Shown here: in pieces, positions 8,199 to 17,391 of the stretch
Layout of the letters: each line of letters starts with the position of its first letter
How positions within the stretch are numbered: position 1 is the first letter of the stretch
DNA from: Hyphomicrobiaceae bacterium
GTDB taxonomy: Bacteria > Pseudomonadota > Alphaproteobacteria > Rhizobiales > Hyphomicrobiaceae
DNA length: 64,000 bases
Direction: 5' to 3'
Assembly: GCA_008933705.1 (NCBI GenBank)
Contig: WBUN01000002.1
Coordinates: forward strand, 124,001-188,000
Position numbers and translations under genes: made by a program
Notes under the pieces: generated by a model
What the model was told of the DNA's origin: nothing
Seen by the model: the letters and a program-made list of their open reading frames with translations, nothing else
Databases searched by the model: none

Positions 8199-10543
8199 TA
8201 TTTCGTGTCGTCGAGAACCATGCCACTGAGCTCGGCGATGGCGCCGGAGACCGGCCGGAACTCGAAGGTCACCTTGTGACGCCCGGCCGGCGCCTGCACC
8301 GCTCGGAACAGACCGTTGGCCCGGTAGATCGGTGCATCCCGGCCGTCCACGTCGGCAACCCACCAGGGATGCCAGACGTCATGCAGGACGACAAATCCGG
8401 CTTCGGCCGCCTCTACCTCGATTTCGATACGCGTGTTCTCGTATCTGGCAATTCGCACCCGGGAGAGGGAGCTGGGCTGGCTGGCCACGCTCATGAGCGC
8501 CGCATCGAACTCGGGGACCTCCTCCAGAAGCACCGTGCGCGCGGGGTCGAATGTCGGCCAGGCTCCGCTTGCGACCAGGACAGAGAAATCGGTCTGCATC
8601 CAATTGGCGACGAAGAGCGCACGAGGCAGGACGTCCGGATTCTCGTAGATGTAGGCCTCGCTCGTGCGCGCGATCAACTTCAGGTCGTCGGCCTTCAGCG
8701 TGGTATCGATCTGCTCGATCGGTACGCCGGTCGCTATGAACCTCACGCCCAGCAGATTGGCCATTATTGATCGATAGGACGGGAACAGCCGCGAGAAGAC
8801 CTTCTGATCCGAGCCCGCAATGTAGTCTCGCGCGCCCGTGGCCTCCGAAACGTCACCCAGGCGGAAGGGATTGTAGCCCAGCGTGTCCTCGAAGCCGTGG
8901 ATGAGGCCGACGTTCTGCCACTCAAACCCGAGGCCGACGACCTCCACCCTGTCGCGCCACGGTGAGCCGGGCTCCTTCCTCAATTTCTCTTTCAAGAAAC
9001 GGATCGTTTCGTTGCGGCAATCCGGCTTGAGCACCTCGAACTGCGCCGCCGGCAGCGCGGTGGAATCATTGGGGCCATTGTTGAGCCGGAGATCGACGGC
9101 CAGCAAGGCGGCCGGGACGACCACGATGGCACTGCCGCCTCTGCGCAGCCAGACGACCGGCGTCGCAAGCAGCAGGCCCGAGGCGGCAATCCAGCCGATG
9201 GCCGCCATCACTGGCTTCCACGCCAGCCCTGTCTTGCCGGCGCTGTAAGCGACAGCAAGCGCCGCCACAAAAATCGACGCGATCAGCGCGAGCTCGACCC
9301 ATTGCCTGCGATAAGAAGCGAAGGGCATCGATGCACTGGCCCAGCGATGGACGAGATAGCCGGCGAAAATGGAAGCGAGGGCCCCGACAAGGAAAGTGGC
9401 ATCGACGGGACGCCGGAAAAATGCAACACCGGGCAGATATTCGAAAAGGATGAAGAAGACAGGCGTGTGCGCGCCGACGGCATAGATGAGCAGAACGGCT
9501 GCGGCAACGACGAGCACACGAACCTCGCGCGCCCAGAGAAGACCGCGCGTCAATCCAGCCGTGAGGATGAGGAGAATGGGCAAAGTCCCCAGATACACCT
9601 GGCTCATGTTCTGGGATAGCGTGAGCTCGTTCTTGTCCCAGGCGACGCTGTAAGGCCCCCAATACTCGATTGCCGGATCGGCCGCCCCGTAAAGGTCTGC
9701 AATGACAGCTGTCAGCAGCGAGGCCGGATGCAGCGAGCCGCGGGCTGCCTCAGTGAAGGCGACCGCAGGCCTGTTCGACGATTCCAGGAAAAGATAGGTG
9801 ACCAGCAGAGGAAACGCGGCAATCGCCGTCGCCGCAACGCCTCCGCACACTAACGGCAGGATGCTGTTGCGGATGGATCGAGCCAGCCCAGGGCTCATGA
9901 TCCAGTGGCCGATGACATAACCGGCAAGCACGTAGCAGCCGAGGAATGCGACCTGATCGGGTGCAACAACCATGATGCCCACGGCCGCACCCGACAAGAC
10001 GCCGTAGACGGAGGACGAACGATCCAGCGCCCGCGTAAGAAGCCAGAGCGCGATCGCAAAGAACGCCAGGCTTTGTATCTGCGCGATATGCTGCACTCGC
10101 CAGGCTGCCGACGCACCGAACGCGAATGTAATCGCCGCCACCGCAGCTCCCGCGGGGTGCCAGCCCTTGTCCTGGCAGAACTTGAGGACCGCAAGGCCGC
10201 CAAGCGCCAGGAGCGAGAGAACGTAGGCATCCAGCAGGGCGAAGCTTGGATGCTTCGTGAAATATGCGAGCAGAAAGGCCGGCGAGAAGATCAGCGATTG
10301 GGGATCGGCAATCTGCGGCACGCCAACGAAGCTGCTGGGATTCCAGAACGGCGATTGCCCTGAATGGAGGGCGTTGGCGAGAAACTGCAGCTGCGCCTGG
10401 AACAACGCCTTTGCGTCATAGGGAATCGTGACGGCCCCAGTGAGCCAGGGGGAGGACAACAGAAGCCACACCGCCAGGAACACCCCAACGGCAACGCGAT
10501 ATTCCCTTGCTTGGCGCATGCGTATTGAGGCCACTGCTGGCAC
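8198..10543 (-). CDS. YfhO-like polytopic membrane protein
   Basis: A 781-residue inner-membrane protein. About a dozen hydrophobic segments occupy residues 15-500, and an extracytoplasmic C-terminal region of about 270 residues follows. The early loop (SGQSPFWNPSSFVGVPQIAD, residues 60-80) and the C-terminal beta-rich domain with GRHKVTFEFRP match the YfhO/GT-C-like family. In Gram-positive bacteria, YfhO proteins help glycosylate lipoteichoic acid. Here a role in transfer of a lipid-linked sugar to an envelope polymer is only an inference. GTG at 10543 is used because GGAGGG precedes it; an ATG at 10519 is an alternative. No other polysaccharide genes are nearby. Confidence 0.8.
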   Translation of the reverse strand: MPAVASIRMRQAREYRVAVGVFLAVWLLLSSPWLTGAVTIPYDAKALFQAQLQFLANALHSGQSPFWNPSSFVGVPQIADPQSLIFSPAFLLAYFTKHPSFALLDAYVLSLLALGGLAVLKFCQDKGWHPAGAAVAAITFAFGASAAWRVQHIAQIQSLAFFAIALWLLTRALDRSSSVYGVLSGAAVGIMVVAPDQVAFLGCYVLAGYVIGHWIMSPGLARSIRNSILPLVCGGVAATAIAAFPLLVTYLFLESSNRPAVAFTEAARGSLHPASLLTAVIADLYGAADPAIEYWGPYSVAWDKNELTLSQNMSQVYLGTLPILLILTAGLTRGLLWAREVRVLVVAAAVLLIYAVGAHTPVFFILFEYLPGVAFFRRPVDATFLVGALASIFAGYLVHRWASASMPFASYRRQWVELALIASIFVAALAVAYSAGKTGLAWKPVMAAIGWIAASGLLLATPVVWLRRGGSAIVVVPAALLAVDLRLNNGPNDSTALPAAQFEVLKPDCRNETIRFLKEKLRKEPGSPWRDRVEVVGLGFEWQNVGLIHGFEDTLGYNPFRLGDVSEATGARDYIAGSDQKVFSRLFPSYRSIMANLLGVRFIATGVPIEQIDTTLKADDLKLIARTSEAYIYENPDVLPRALFVANWMQTDFSVLVASGAWPTFDPARTVLLEEVPEFDAALMSVASQPSSLSRVRIARYENTRIEIEVEAAEAGFVVLHDVWHPWWVADVDGRDAPIYRANGLFRAVQAPAGRHKVTFEFRPVSGAIAELSGMVLDDTK

Positions 10544-10988
10544 AGGCTCACCGCCCTCCGCCGGTGGGTTGCTGTGGTGTTGCTCGCAATGAGGGATCCA
10601 GTCGGCGTCTGGGCACGAAGGCTGCTGACGGCAGCCGTGCCGCCTTTCTCATTCCTCCCTGAAGATCCTCCCTGTCGCGGCATTTTCTGCCGCCTTTTTG
10701 TCGCACACGAATGCTACCAGAGCCCCCGCACGCCCATCAAGCTCGTGATATGCGGCGTATGCATACAGACTATCGGCTGGACATTCGCCCCGACATCCGT
10801 TCCAATTGTCCCGTCTCGTCATGATGTTGCACGCCTCGACCCTCGTCGAGCAATCCTCGAGCCCCCTGGGCAAAGAAGGACGCTGCAACGGCAAAGGGAG
10901 GAAGCGAGCGGGACCGCTTCCCATGCGCTCGACGAACGTTCGCACCCTTGCACGGTGCGCGCGGGGCGTCGCCAGCAATGGCAGCACA
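10544..10988. other. 445-bp intergenic region between divergent genes
   Basis: This separates the minus-strand YfhO-like gene from the plus-strand methyltransferase. It holds a perfect 10-bp palindrome GTATGCATAC at 10757-10766. A possible 57-codon minus-strand frame at 10649-10822 (MTRRDNWNGC...) has no convincing ribosome binding site. I see no RNA gene. Confidence 0.4.
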
Positions 10989-11810
10989 ATGAGTTGGATC
11001 GAGTACTGGAACGAAGACACGGCAATCTATGTCAACGCGCGTCACAGGCAGGTGCACTACGAGGTCGTCGCGCGCGACTTCCTCCGCTGCCTCCCCCGCG
11101 GCGCGCGGGTGGTAGACTACGGATGCGGGGACGCGCTCTCAGCGCACCTCGTCGCTGATGCGTGCTCTCATCTCTTCTTGTGCGACAGCGCACCAAGCGT
11201 GCGCAATCGCCTTGCCGATCGTTATCTCTCCCGACCGGACATCAGTGTCGTCTCGCCGCAGCAATTTCATGATCTGCCCGATGGGACGATCGACGCGATC
11301 GTCGCCAATTCGGTCGTGCAATACTTCTCCATCGGCGAATTCAAGCGTTTCCTTGCCGTGGCGTACGCCAAGCTCGCCCGGAGCGGGCGGCTCATCCTTG
11401 CCGATATCATTCCGCAGCACGTGGGCCCGGTCACCGATGCGATCGCACTCCTAAAGTTTGCACAGGAGAACGGCTTCCTGCTGCCTGCAGCCGCGGGCCT
11501 GCTCAGGACGTTTTTCTCGAGCTATCGCCGCACACGCGCAAAATTCGGATTGCTCCAGTTCGAGGAGCAGGAGGTCATCGATCTGCTGGATGGCGCCGGG
11601 TTCAGGGCAAGCCGCCACCATCCCAATTTCGGTCACAACGCGCAGCGACTGACCCTGGTGGCGCACGTGGAGAAAGCATGTCGGCCCGCAGAGGACGATG
11701 CGCCAGAGGCAACATCGCCCCCTGGGCGGGGCATCGTGTTCGAGCAGTCGAGCGCCGCGGCATCTCTATCGCCGGCGATCGTCGAGAATCGCCCGATCCA
11801 GTTGCCCTGA
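10989..11810 (+). CDS. Class I SAM-dependent methyltransferase
   Basis: A 273-residue protein. The SAM-binding motif I, VVDYGCGDAL, is at about 36-45, followed by an acidic residue in FLCDSAPS and the post-motif NSVVQYF. It resembles the Methyltransf_11/12 group. The last ~50 residues are a Pro/Ala/Glu-rich tail without obvious fold. The start at MSWIEYWN is chosen because family similarity begins there; upstream codons are low-complexity. The substrate is unknown. It has no clear operon partner; the next gene starts 99 nt downstream. Confidence 0.8.
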   Translation: MSWIEYWNEDTAIYVNARHRQVHYEVVARDFLRCLPRGARVVDYGCGDALSAHLVADACSHLFLCDSAPSVRNRLADRYLSRPDISVVSPQQFHDLPDGTIDAIVANSVVQYFSIGEFKRFLAVAYAKLARSGRLILADIIPQHVGPVTDAIALLKFAQENGFLLPAAAGLLRTFFSSYRRTRAKFGLLQFEEQEVIDLLDGAGFRASRHHPNFGHNAQRLTLVAHVEKACRPAEDDAPEATSPPGRGIVFEQSSAAASLSPAIVENRPIQLP

Positions 11811-11909
11811 CGGGACGACAGCGCGCCGGCCTTGAGGCTACAATCGCAGGGGGCGACAAGCCGGAAGTTGCCGCCGCCGTCAAGCCGTCCCCGCGAAAGG
11901 AAGTGCCCA

Positions 11910-12797
11910 GTGCGCCCTGCCCATCTGTGCCGATCCTGGCTGTTCGTCGACGGAGCCGACGAGACTGCCTTGCTGGCTACAGCGCCCCGGAGCGAGGCCG
12001 ATGTCCTCGTCCAGGAGTTGGAGGACTTCACTCCACCCGACCTTCGGCCGAAGGCCAGAGCGCTTTGCCCTGAGGTCATGAAGGCTTGGCGGGCTGCAGG
12101 CCGGGTGGCGGGCGTGCGCGTCAACCCTCTCGACGGCGACGGCATGGACGATCTTGCCGCCGTCATGCGGGGTGCACCCGACATCATAGGCCTGCCCAAG
12201 GTTGCAGAGCCTGCCCACATCGTCCGCCTCGAGCAGGAGATCACCCGCTTCGAGCGGGCCTATGGTCTCCCGGAAGGCTCGACCGCGATCTGGCCCAACA
12301 TCGAGCTGGCCCGCGGCCTGGTGCAGACGGTCGCGATCGGGCGGGCAAGCAGGCGCACGGTCGCCTGCCTGATGGCTTCCGAGGACCTGGCGACCGACAT
12401 CGGCGCCGAGCGGGGCCGGGATGGGATCGAGCTCGCCTACTGCCGTCAGAGATTTCTCATCGAATGCGTCGCCGCAGGCGTGGTGGCCGTGGACTGCCCC
12501 TATACATGGCGTGACCCCGAAGGCGCCGAGCAGGATGCACGCTGGGCCCGGCGGCTCGGCTACAAGGCCAAGAGCACCGTGGTTGCCGAACACGCTGCTA
12601 TCCTCAACCGCGTGCTGACCCCTTCGGCCGAGGAGGTCGAACGGGCGCAGGAAATCGTGAGCGCATTCGAGACGGCCCGCGGCCGCGGACAATCGCGTGT
12701 CGCGGTGGCTGGCTCGATGATCGAGATGCCTATCTATAACAATGCAAGGCGACTTCTGGCACGTGCCAGCGAGCTTGCCGCTGCGGGAGCACGCTGA
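11910..12797 (+). CDS. HpcH/HpaI family CoA-ester lyase (citrate lyase beta-like)
   Basis: A 295-residue TIM-barrel enzyme of the HpcH/HpaI aldolase / citrate lyase beta family. It shows RSWLFVDG at the N-terminus, DVLVQELEDFT with the usual metal-binding acids, the GLPKVAEP strand and IWPNIE near residue 130. Members cleave malyl-CoA, citramalyl-CoA or similar thioesters, and the exact substrate is undetermined. GTG at 11910 is selected: GAAAGGA lies about 8 nt upstream and homology starts at that point. The CinA-type gene begins 3 nt after its stop, so the two are translationally close and co-transcribed. Confidence 0.85.
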   Translation: MRPAHLCRSWLFVDGADETALLATAPRSEADVLVQELEDFTPPDLRPKARALCPEVMKAWRAAGRVAGVRVNPLDGDGMDDLAAVMRGAPDIIGLPKVAEPAHIVRLEQEITRFERAYGLPEGSTAIWPNIELARGLVQTVAIGRASRRTVACLMASEDLATDIGAERGRDGIELAYCRQRFLIECVAAGVVAVDCPYTWRDPEGAEQDARWARRLGYKAKSTVVAEHAAILNRVLTPSAEEVERAQEIVSAFETARGRGQSRVAVAGSMIEMPIYNNARRLLARASELAAAGAR

Positions 12798-12800
12798 GCA

Positions 12801-13283
12801 ATGGAGCGACTCACTCCAATCGCCGCAGAAATCGCAGCGCGGCTCAAGGAACGCCGCGAGACGATTGCTGTTGCCGAATCCTCCACCGGCGGGCTGATTG
12901 CCGCCGCGCTCCTGTCGATCCCCGGTGCTTCGGCCTATTTCCTCGGCGGCGCCGTCGTCTATACGGCCCGGGCCCGGCGCGCACTGCTCGCCATCGACGA
13001 TGCGGCGATGAGCGGCCTGCGCTCGGCAAGCGAGCCCTATGCCGCCCTGGTTGCGCGCACGGTGCGCGAGCGCCATCGTGCAATCTGGGGTCTGTCGGAG
13101 ACCGGAGCGACGGGGCCCACGGGCAATCGGTACGGCGACCCGGCCGGACACACCTGCATTGCCGTCTCGGGCCCATCCGAGCGGGTTCTCACCTTCAGAA
13201 CCGGCAGCTCCGACCGCCAGGCCAACATGCAGGCATTCGCCGGGAAGGCGTTGGAGACCCTCCTGCAGGCCCTTCCATCGTAG
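12801..13283 (+). CDS. pncC: CinA C-terminal domain protein (nicotinamide-nucleotide amidase, PncC type)
   Basis: A 160-residue stand-alone CinA C-terminal domain. It carries the signature AESSTGG (25-31), GGAVVYTARAR and LSETGATGPTG. Characterised members deamidate nicotinamide mononucleotide for NAD salvage. The length fits a single-domain PncC rather than full CinA. It lies directly behind the CoA-ester lyase gene with a 3-nt gap. AESCTGG is the commoner form of the motif; the Ser-for-Cys change here is tolerated in the family. Enzyme activity is inferred. Confidence 0.85.
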   Translation: MERLTPIAAEIAARLKERRETIAVAESSTGGLIAAALLSIPGASAYFLGGAVVYTARARRALLAIDDAAMSGLRSASEPYAALVARTVRERHRAIWGLSETGATGPTGNRYGDPAGHTCIAVSGPSERVLTFRTGSSDRQANMQAFAGKALETLLQALPS

Positions 13284-13421
13284 CGGGCCGAGCCCGACCG
13301 CCGACCTTCGCATGAAGTTTCCGGTCGCAATTCATTGCGCGCGTTAAGCCCTTGTTGAGGCTAATGCTTCATTATCCGCAGTGTCAGTTGGTTGCGTTGT
13401 GGTGTTTTGGGGGAGTCACTT

Positions 13422-14501
13422 ATGTCAACCGCACTTGCGGAGAGCCACGGCGTTCCCGTGGCGAGGATGGAAGCTTTCATCGAGGAGCTTCGTCTGGTGA
13501 AGGCCGGAATTGCAGAAATGCAGGGCCGGCTGGACTACATTCTGAACGAGCTTGCCGCGGAGATTCGGTCTGAGCTGGATATCCAAGGCGAAGAGGCGCC
13601 CGAGGCAGATCGGCCGCCGCCAGCAGAAATCGTGCAGCCGGAAGGCGTCGCCGATATGCCGGTTGAAGCGCCGGCCCTGCGAGACACGGCGGCTGGTCCC
13701 GCCGAAGCGCTGCCGGTTGCGGCCGAAACCGCTATCGCGATTGAGACGATCTGCAAACCCGCACCTGTGTCGGGAGACCAGCTCCCGCTGGTCCGCGGCA
13801 TCGATGAGGCGGCCGTGGCTGCCCTTGCTGATCGGGGCGTCACCACCTTCGCCGGCATTGCCGCCTTGTCCGCCGATGACGTGGCGGCAATCGGTCAACT
13901 GCTCGGCGACGCCCGCCGGATCTCGAAGGAGTGCTGGATCGAGCAGGCCGCCCTCCTCGCCGATGGGGTTGCTACCGCTCATGCACGCAGCATCGAAAAC
14001 ACGGCACATACAGCCGTCGATGCGTCGCCTGAGGCGGTCGTGCCCGCCGGGGCCGCAGGCGACGTCGTGCCGCGCGCGGAGATCGACGCCGCGCAGGCTG
14101 AGCGGGCAAGCATCGCGATGCTCGTACCCAAGGTCGCGGATGTGCCCGTTGCCGAGACACCGGCGGCAGAGATTGTGACCGCTGCCGAGCTTGTCCTCGG
14201 ATCGGCCGACAAGTCCGCCGATGTGCCGGCCAGCGACGCATCGACTTCTCTGGTGCCTGTGCCCGCAAACGTCATTGTCCTCGCCGAGCGGCGCAACCGC
14301 CCGGTCCGGACCGCGCGATCGGTCGCCATCCGGGCCGGGCGCTGGGCAGCGGTCATCACGCTGATCGCCATGGCCGTCGCCATTGCGGCTGCCGGCAGCG
14401 GCCTTGCCTCGGGCCAGCGCGAATTGCTGCCGCTCAAGAGAGGCTGCGCCTACCTGATGGACATCTGCTCGCTGCTGCCCGGCATGCCCTCCTGGTCCTG
14501 A
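13422..14501 (+). CDS. Helix-hairpin-helix protein with C-terminal membrane anchor
   Basis: A 359-residue protein. An N-terminal helix (~15-50) is followed by a disordered Ala/Pro/Glu-rich linker. A compact helix-hairpin-helix domain comes at about 122-180 (LPLVRGIDEAAVAALADRG ... WIEQAALLADG). A long second linker follows, and one hydrophobic helix lies at about 308-330 near the C-terminus. The HhH unit resembles those fused to ribosomal protein L21 and to complex I subunits in alphaproteobacteria. The start is set by GGGGGAG about 8 nt before ATG 13422. A DNA- or protein-tethering role at the membrane is conjecture. It is a single gene ending in a strong terminator. Confidence 0.7.
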   Translation: MSTALAESHGVPVARMEAFIEELRLVKAGIAEMQGRLDYILNELAAEIRSELDIQGEEAPEADRPPPAEIVQPEGVADMPVEAPALRDTAAGPAEALPVAAETAIAIETICKPAPVSGDQLPLVRGIDEAAVAALADRGVTTFAGIAALSADDVAAIGQLLGDARRISKECWIEQAALLADGVATAHARSIENTAHTAVDASPEAVVPAGAAGDVVPRAEIDAAQAERASIAMLVPKVADVPVAETPAAEIVTAAELVLGSADKSADVPASDASTSLVPVPANVIVLAERRNRPVRTARSVAIRAGRWAAVITLIAMAVAIAAAGSGLASGQRELLPLKRGCAYLMDICSLLPGMPSWS

Positions 14502-14527
14502 GCGTCTGCCAGCATCGACCTCTGCTC

Positions 14528-14556
14528 GGTTGGACGCCGCATCGCGGCGTCCAACC
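14528..14556. terminator. Bidirectional hairpin terminator
   Basis: A 13-bp perfect stem (GGTTGGACGCCGC against its complement) closes the loop ATC. It is followed by ACTTTAT on the plus strand. It sits between the convergent HhH gene and the oxaloacetate decarboxylase-like gene. Confidence 0.6.
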
Positions 14557-14559
14557 ACT

Positions 14560-15429
14560 TTATGTCCCGAGAAACTCACGCGACCAGTGCTCGTAGTCGG
14601 CTGCGCGCGTCACCTGCCGCATGAGATCGCCCGACGCCAGGTTGGTCAGCTCGGCAGGCGCAACACCCTGGCGCAATGCCCTCAACGTCTCATGCACGGC
14701 ACGCACCGCCGCCTGGAACGGCTGATGGCCCTGCAGACACACACGCACCCTGCGCTGCGCGAGCTCATCGAGATCCATCAGCCCCTTGCCGACGCTGCCG
14801 ATGATAAGCGGCAAGCCCACGGCGGATGCCACCGCATCGAGTTGCTCATGCGTCTTGACGCCGACGAGGAAGAGCGCGTCAACACCTGCCGCCTCATAGG
14901 CCTTCACCCTGCGTACGGCATCATCGATGCCGGTGATGCCGATGGCGCTCGTGCGGCCGGCTATGACAAGGTCGGGATCGCGACGCGCCCGCAGGGCCGC
15001 GCCCATCTTGCCAACGCCCTCCTCGATCGAGATCAGTTGCGGCGCCTTGCCGCCGCCAAAGGACTGCGGCAGCAGAGTGTCCTCGATCGAGAGGCCGGCA
15101 ACGCCCGCCGACTCGAGCTCCTCTACGGTGCGCATGACGTTGAGCGCATTGCCGTATCCATGGTCCGCGTCGACCAGCAAGGCGAGATCGGCGGCCCGCC
15201 CGATGCGGTAGGCCTGATCGGCAAACTCGGTCAGCGTGAGAGCGATGATGTCGGGTGCACCCAGCACTGCCAGCGAGGCGACCGACCCGGCGAACATGCC
15301 CATCTCGAAGCCGAGGTCAGCGGCGATGCGCGCGGAAATGGCGTCGTGCACGGAAGCCGGATGAACGCACCGGTTGCCCGACATGAGAGTGCGGAACCGC
15401 TTGCGACGTTCACTCCAGCGCGACGGCAT
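14560..15429 (-). CDS. Oxaloacetate decarboxylase-like protein (isocitrate lyase/PEP mutase superfamily)
   Basis: A 289-residue TIM barrel. DADHGYGNALNVMRTV gives the Mg-binding acids. The active-site loop reads SIEDTLLPQSFGGGK, so the Cys of isocitrate and methylisocitrate lyases (KKCGH) is absent. This loop closely matches the Pseudomonas PA4872-type oxaloacetate decarboxylase, which makes pyruvate and CO2 from oxaloacetate. ATG 15429 is preferred over 15450 because GGAGGG lies 6 nt before it. The gene is divergent from the alpha-hydroxy acid oxidase gene; the two may both feed pyruvate pools, which is inference. Confidence 0.8.
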   Translation of the reverse strand: MPSRWSERRKRFRTLMSGNRCVHPASVHDAISARIAADLGFEMGMFAGSVASLAVLGAPDIIALTLTEFADQAYRIGRAADLALLVDADHGYGNALNVMRTVEELESAGVAGLSIEDTLLPQSFGGGKAPQLISIEEGVGKMGAALRARRDPDLVIAGRTSAIGITGIDDAVRRVKAYEAAGVDALFLVGVKTHEQLDAVASAVGLPLIIGSVGKGLMDLDELAQRRVRVCLQGHQPFQAAVRAVHETLRALRQGVAPAELTNLASGDLMRQVTRAADYEHWSREFLGT

Positions 15430-15610
15430 GGACTGCCCTCCGTTTGCCATCGGCCGACATTACGCGCCCCGGCCGGCCTTGCAAGGCCGGCAGAGCCCGC
15501 AACTCCGCCTTGCAGCCCGACCGTCTTCTCCTTTGACGGCCTTGTTGGATATGTTGCCTGCTCCAACGGCGCCACGCCCGAGGGCGAGCAATGAAGACGA
15601 GGAGTGCCTG

Positions 15611-16687
15611 ATGCCGGAGGAGGGAACATTCGAGGTCCTTCACGAGTTGGTCGCGCCGGCCAAGCGCAATCTATCGAAGGAGACCTGGGACTACCTGATG
15701 GGCGGCGCGGAGACGGAGACAACGCAGGAGCGCAATCGCGTCGCCCTCGATTCCCTGGCATTCCGACCGCGCGTGCTGCGCAACGTGGAGATGGTCGACA
15801 CCAGCGGCGAGTTGCTGGGACACAAGCTGCGCCTGCCCGTCGTGCTCGCGCCGATAGGCTCGCTTCAGGACATCGTGCAGGGTGGTGGCGAGGCACCGAC
15901 GCGGGCCGCACATCGTTTCGGCGCCATCCACATGCTGAGCTCCGTGTGTGCGCCGGGCCTGGAGGCAGTCGCTGCCTGCAACGACCATCCGAAGATATTC
16001 CAGCTCTACGTGCGCGGCGACGAGGCATGGGTCGACAGCCATATCGAGAGCGCCATCGCCAATCGCTACATGGCGGTCTGCTTCACCGTCGATCTCGATC
16101 ACTACGGACGCAGGGAGCGCGACCTCGCCAAGCGCTATAAGACGACGTCGCGTCAGACGCAGCCTGCAGACTACCACCAGGCGCGATTCTGCTGGGCCGA
16201 CATGGCTAGGCTTAGAAGGAAGTACGACCTACCCTTTATCCTGAAGGGCATCTCAACAGCCGAAGACGCGCACATCGCGCTCGATCACGGCATAGAGGCG
16301 GTCTACGTCTCCAACCACGGGGGTCGCCAGCTCGATCACGGCAAGGGCAGCATTGCTGCTCTCCCCGAGATCGTCGATGCCGTCGGCGGCCGCGCGCAGA
16401 TCATCGTGGACGGCGGGTTTATGCGCGGCACCGACATTGTCAAGGCCATGGCGCTGGGGGCAGACGCGGTCGGACTCGGCCGCCTGCAAGGCCTCGCGTT
16501 GGCCGCCGGCGGCGAGGCCGGCGTAGTGCGCATGCTGGAGTTGCTGCAGGACGAGGTCAGCCGCTGTCTCGGCCTGCTGGGCGTGACGTCCTACGCCGAG
16601 CTCGACAGGAGCTTTCTCGAGCCGGCGGTCCCTCTCGGCCGCTCCTGGCTCGACAGCGCCTTCCCGCTCCTGAAGGAGGGCTATTGA
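15611..16687 (+). CDS. FMN-dependent alpha-hydroxy acid oxidase/dehydrogenase
   Basis: A 358-residue member of the L-lactate dehydrogenase/glycolate oxidase family, which oxidises 2-hydroxy acids to 2-oxo acids. It shows LAPIGS (FMN contact), QLYVRGD, FTVDLDHYGRRERD, the FILKGI strand with the flavin-binding Lys, and the catalytic signature VSNHGGRQLDHG followed by IIVDGGFMRG. ATG 15611 follows GACGAGGAG; the reading frame open further upstream is antisense to the neighbouring gene. No membrane segment is seen, so it differs from membrane-bound LldD-like forms. Substrate choice (lactate, glycolate, mandelate or other) cannot be read from sequence. Confidence 0.9.
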   Translation: MPEEGTFEVLHELVAPAKRNLSKETWDYLMGGAETETTQERNRVALDSLAFRPRVLRNVEMVDTSGELLGHKLRLPVVLAPIGSLQDIVQGGGEAPTRAAHRFGAIHMLSSVCAPGLEAVAACNDHPKIFQLYVRGDEAWVDSHIESAIANRYMAVCFTVDLDHYGRRERDLAKRYKTTSRQTQPADYHQARFCWADMARLRRKYDLPFILKGISTAEDAHIALDHGIEAVYVSNHGGRQLDHGKGSIAALPEIVDAVGGRAQIIVDGGFMRGTDIVKAMALGADAVGLGRLQGLALAAGGEAGVVRMLELLQDEVSRCLGLLGVTSYAELDRSFLEPAVPLGRSWLDSAFPLLKEGY

Positions 16688-16727
16688 GGTTCCAACCGGC
16701 CGTGCTTGGCGGCCGGGGCTTGCACAC

Positions 16728-17387
16728 CTAGGGAAGCGTCAGCACCGCATAGCTCGCGTAGCCGCGAAATAGAGAGCGAAAGTCGAGACGCCCGCCATAC
16801 TCTCGCGCAACGGCTTCGAGCGCGGGCCCAAGCGTCGCGCGCGGCTGCACGGAGAACTTCCAAAGCCAGGCATAGAGGCCCTGCCTGAAGAGCGCAGGCA
16901 GCGCCTCGCACGATCCGAAATCGACGACATGCAGCGAACCGCCCGGCGCCAAGCGACCGGCCGCGCGTCTGAGAGCCGCCTGCCAGTGCGGTATCATCGA
17001 CAGCGCGTAGGAAATGAAGATGCGGTCGAATCGGTCGATGCCGAAAAGATCGGCAGCGTCGAAGCAGGTCGCATCGGCATAGCGCAGACAGATCCTCGTC
17101 TGGAGCCCATGGCGGCGAACCGATGCCTGCCCCGTCCGCAGCATGACGGATGACAGATCGAACCCGAAGCAGCGCGCCTGCGGATAGGCTTGCGCAGCCT
17201 TGATCAGGTTTCGCGCTGTGCCGCAGCCGATCTCCAGAATGCTGCCGCCGGCCGGCGGCGCAAGATCGGCGATCAGCTTGTTGCGGCCCAGGAGGTAGTA
17301 CTCGCGCGTGAGGTCGTAGAAGAAGCGCTGATGGCGATAGATGCCATCGAGGTGGGAGGCGTGCGCCTTGTCAAGCATGGGGGGCAT
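16728..17387 (-). CDS. btaB: Diacylglyceryl-homoserine N-methyltransferase (betaine lipid synthesis)
   Basis: A 219-residue SAM methyltransferase with motif I LEIGCGTARN (51-60) and a family-typical length. BtaB trimethylates diacylglyceryl-homoserine to give the betaine lipid DGTS. The N-terminal stretch with YRHQRFFYDLTREYYLLGR matches BtaB proteins. The start at MPPMLDKA lies 4 nt past the btaA stop; longer frames would overlap btaA and look non-homologous. Gene order and spacing make it co-transcribed with btaA. It acts at the inner membrane surface on the BtaA product. Confidence 0.9.
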   Translation of the reverse strand: MPPMLDKAHASHLDGIYRHQRFFYDLTREYYLLGRNKLIADLAPPAGGSILEIGCGTARNLIKAAQAYPQARCFGFDLSSVMLRTGQASVRRHGLQTRICLRYADATCFDAADLFGIDRFDRIFISYALSMIPHWQAALRRAAGRLAPGGSLHVVDFGSCEALPALFRQGLYAWLWKFSVQPRATLGPALEAVAREYGGRLDFRSLFRGYASYAVLTLP

Positions 17388-17391
17388 GGGC

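Noticed and set aside
10649-10822. 57-codon minus-strand frame MTRRDNWNGC...
   Set aside because: Plausible composition but no ribosome binding site and no recognised family; kept only as a note in the intergenic entry.
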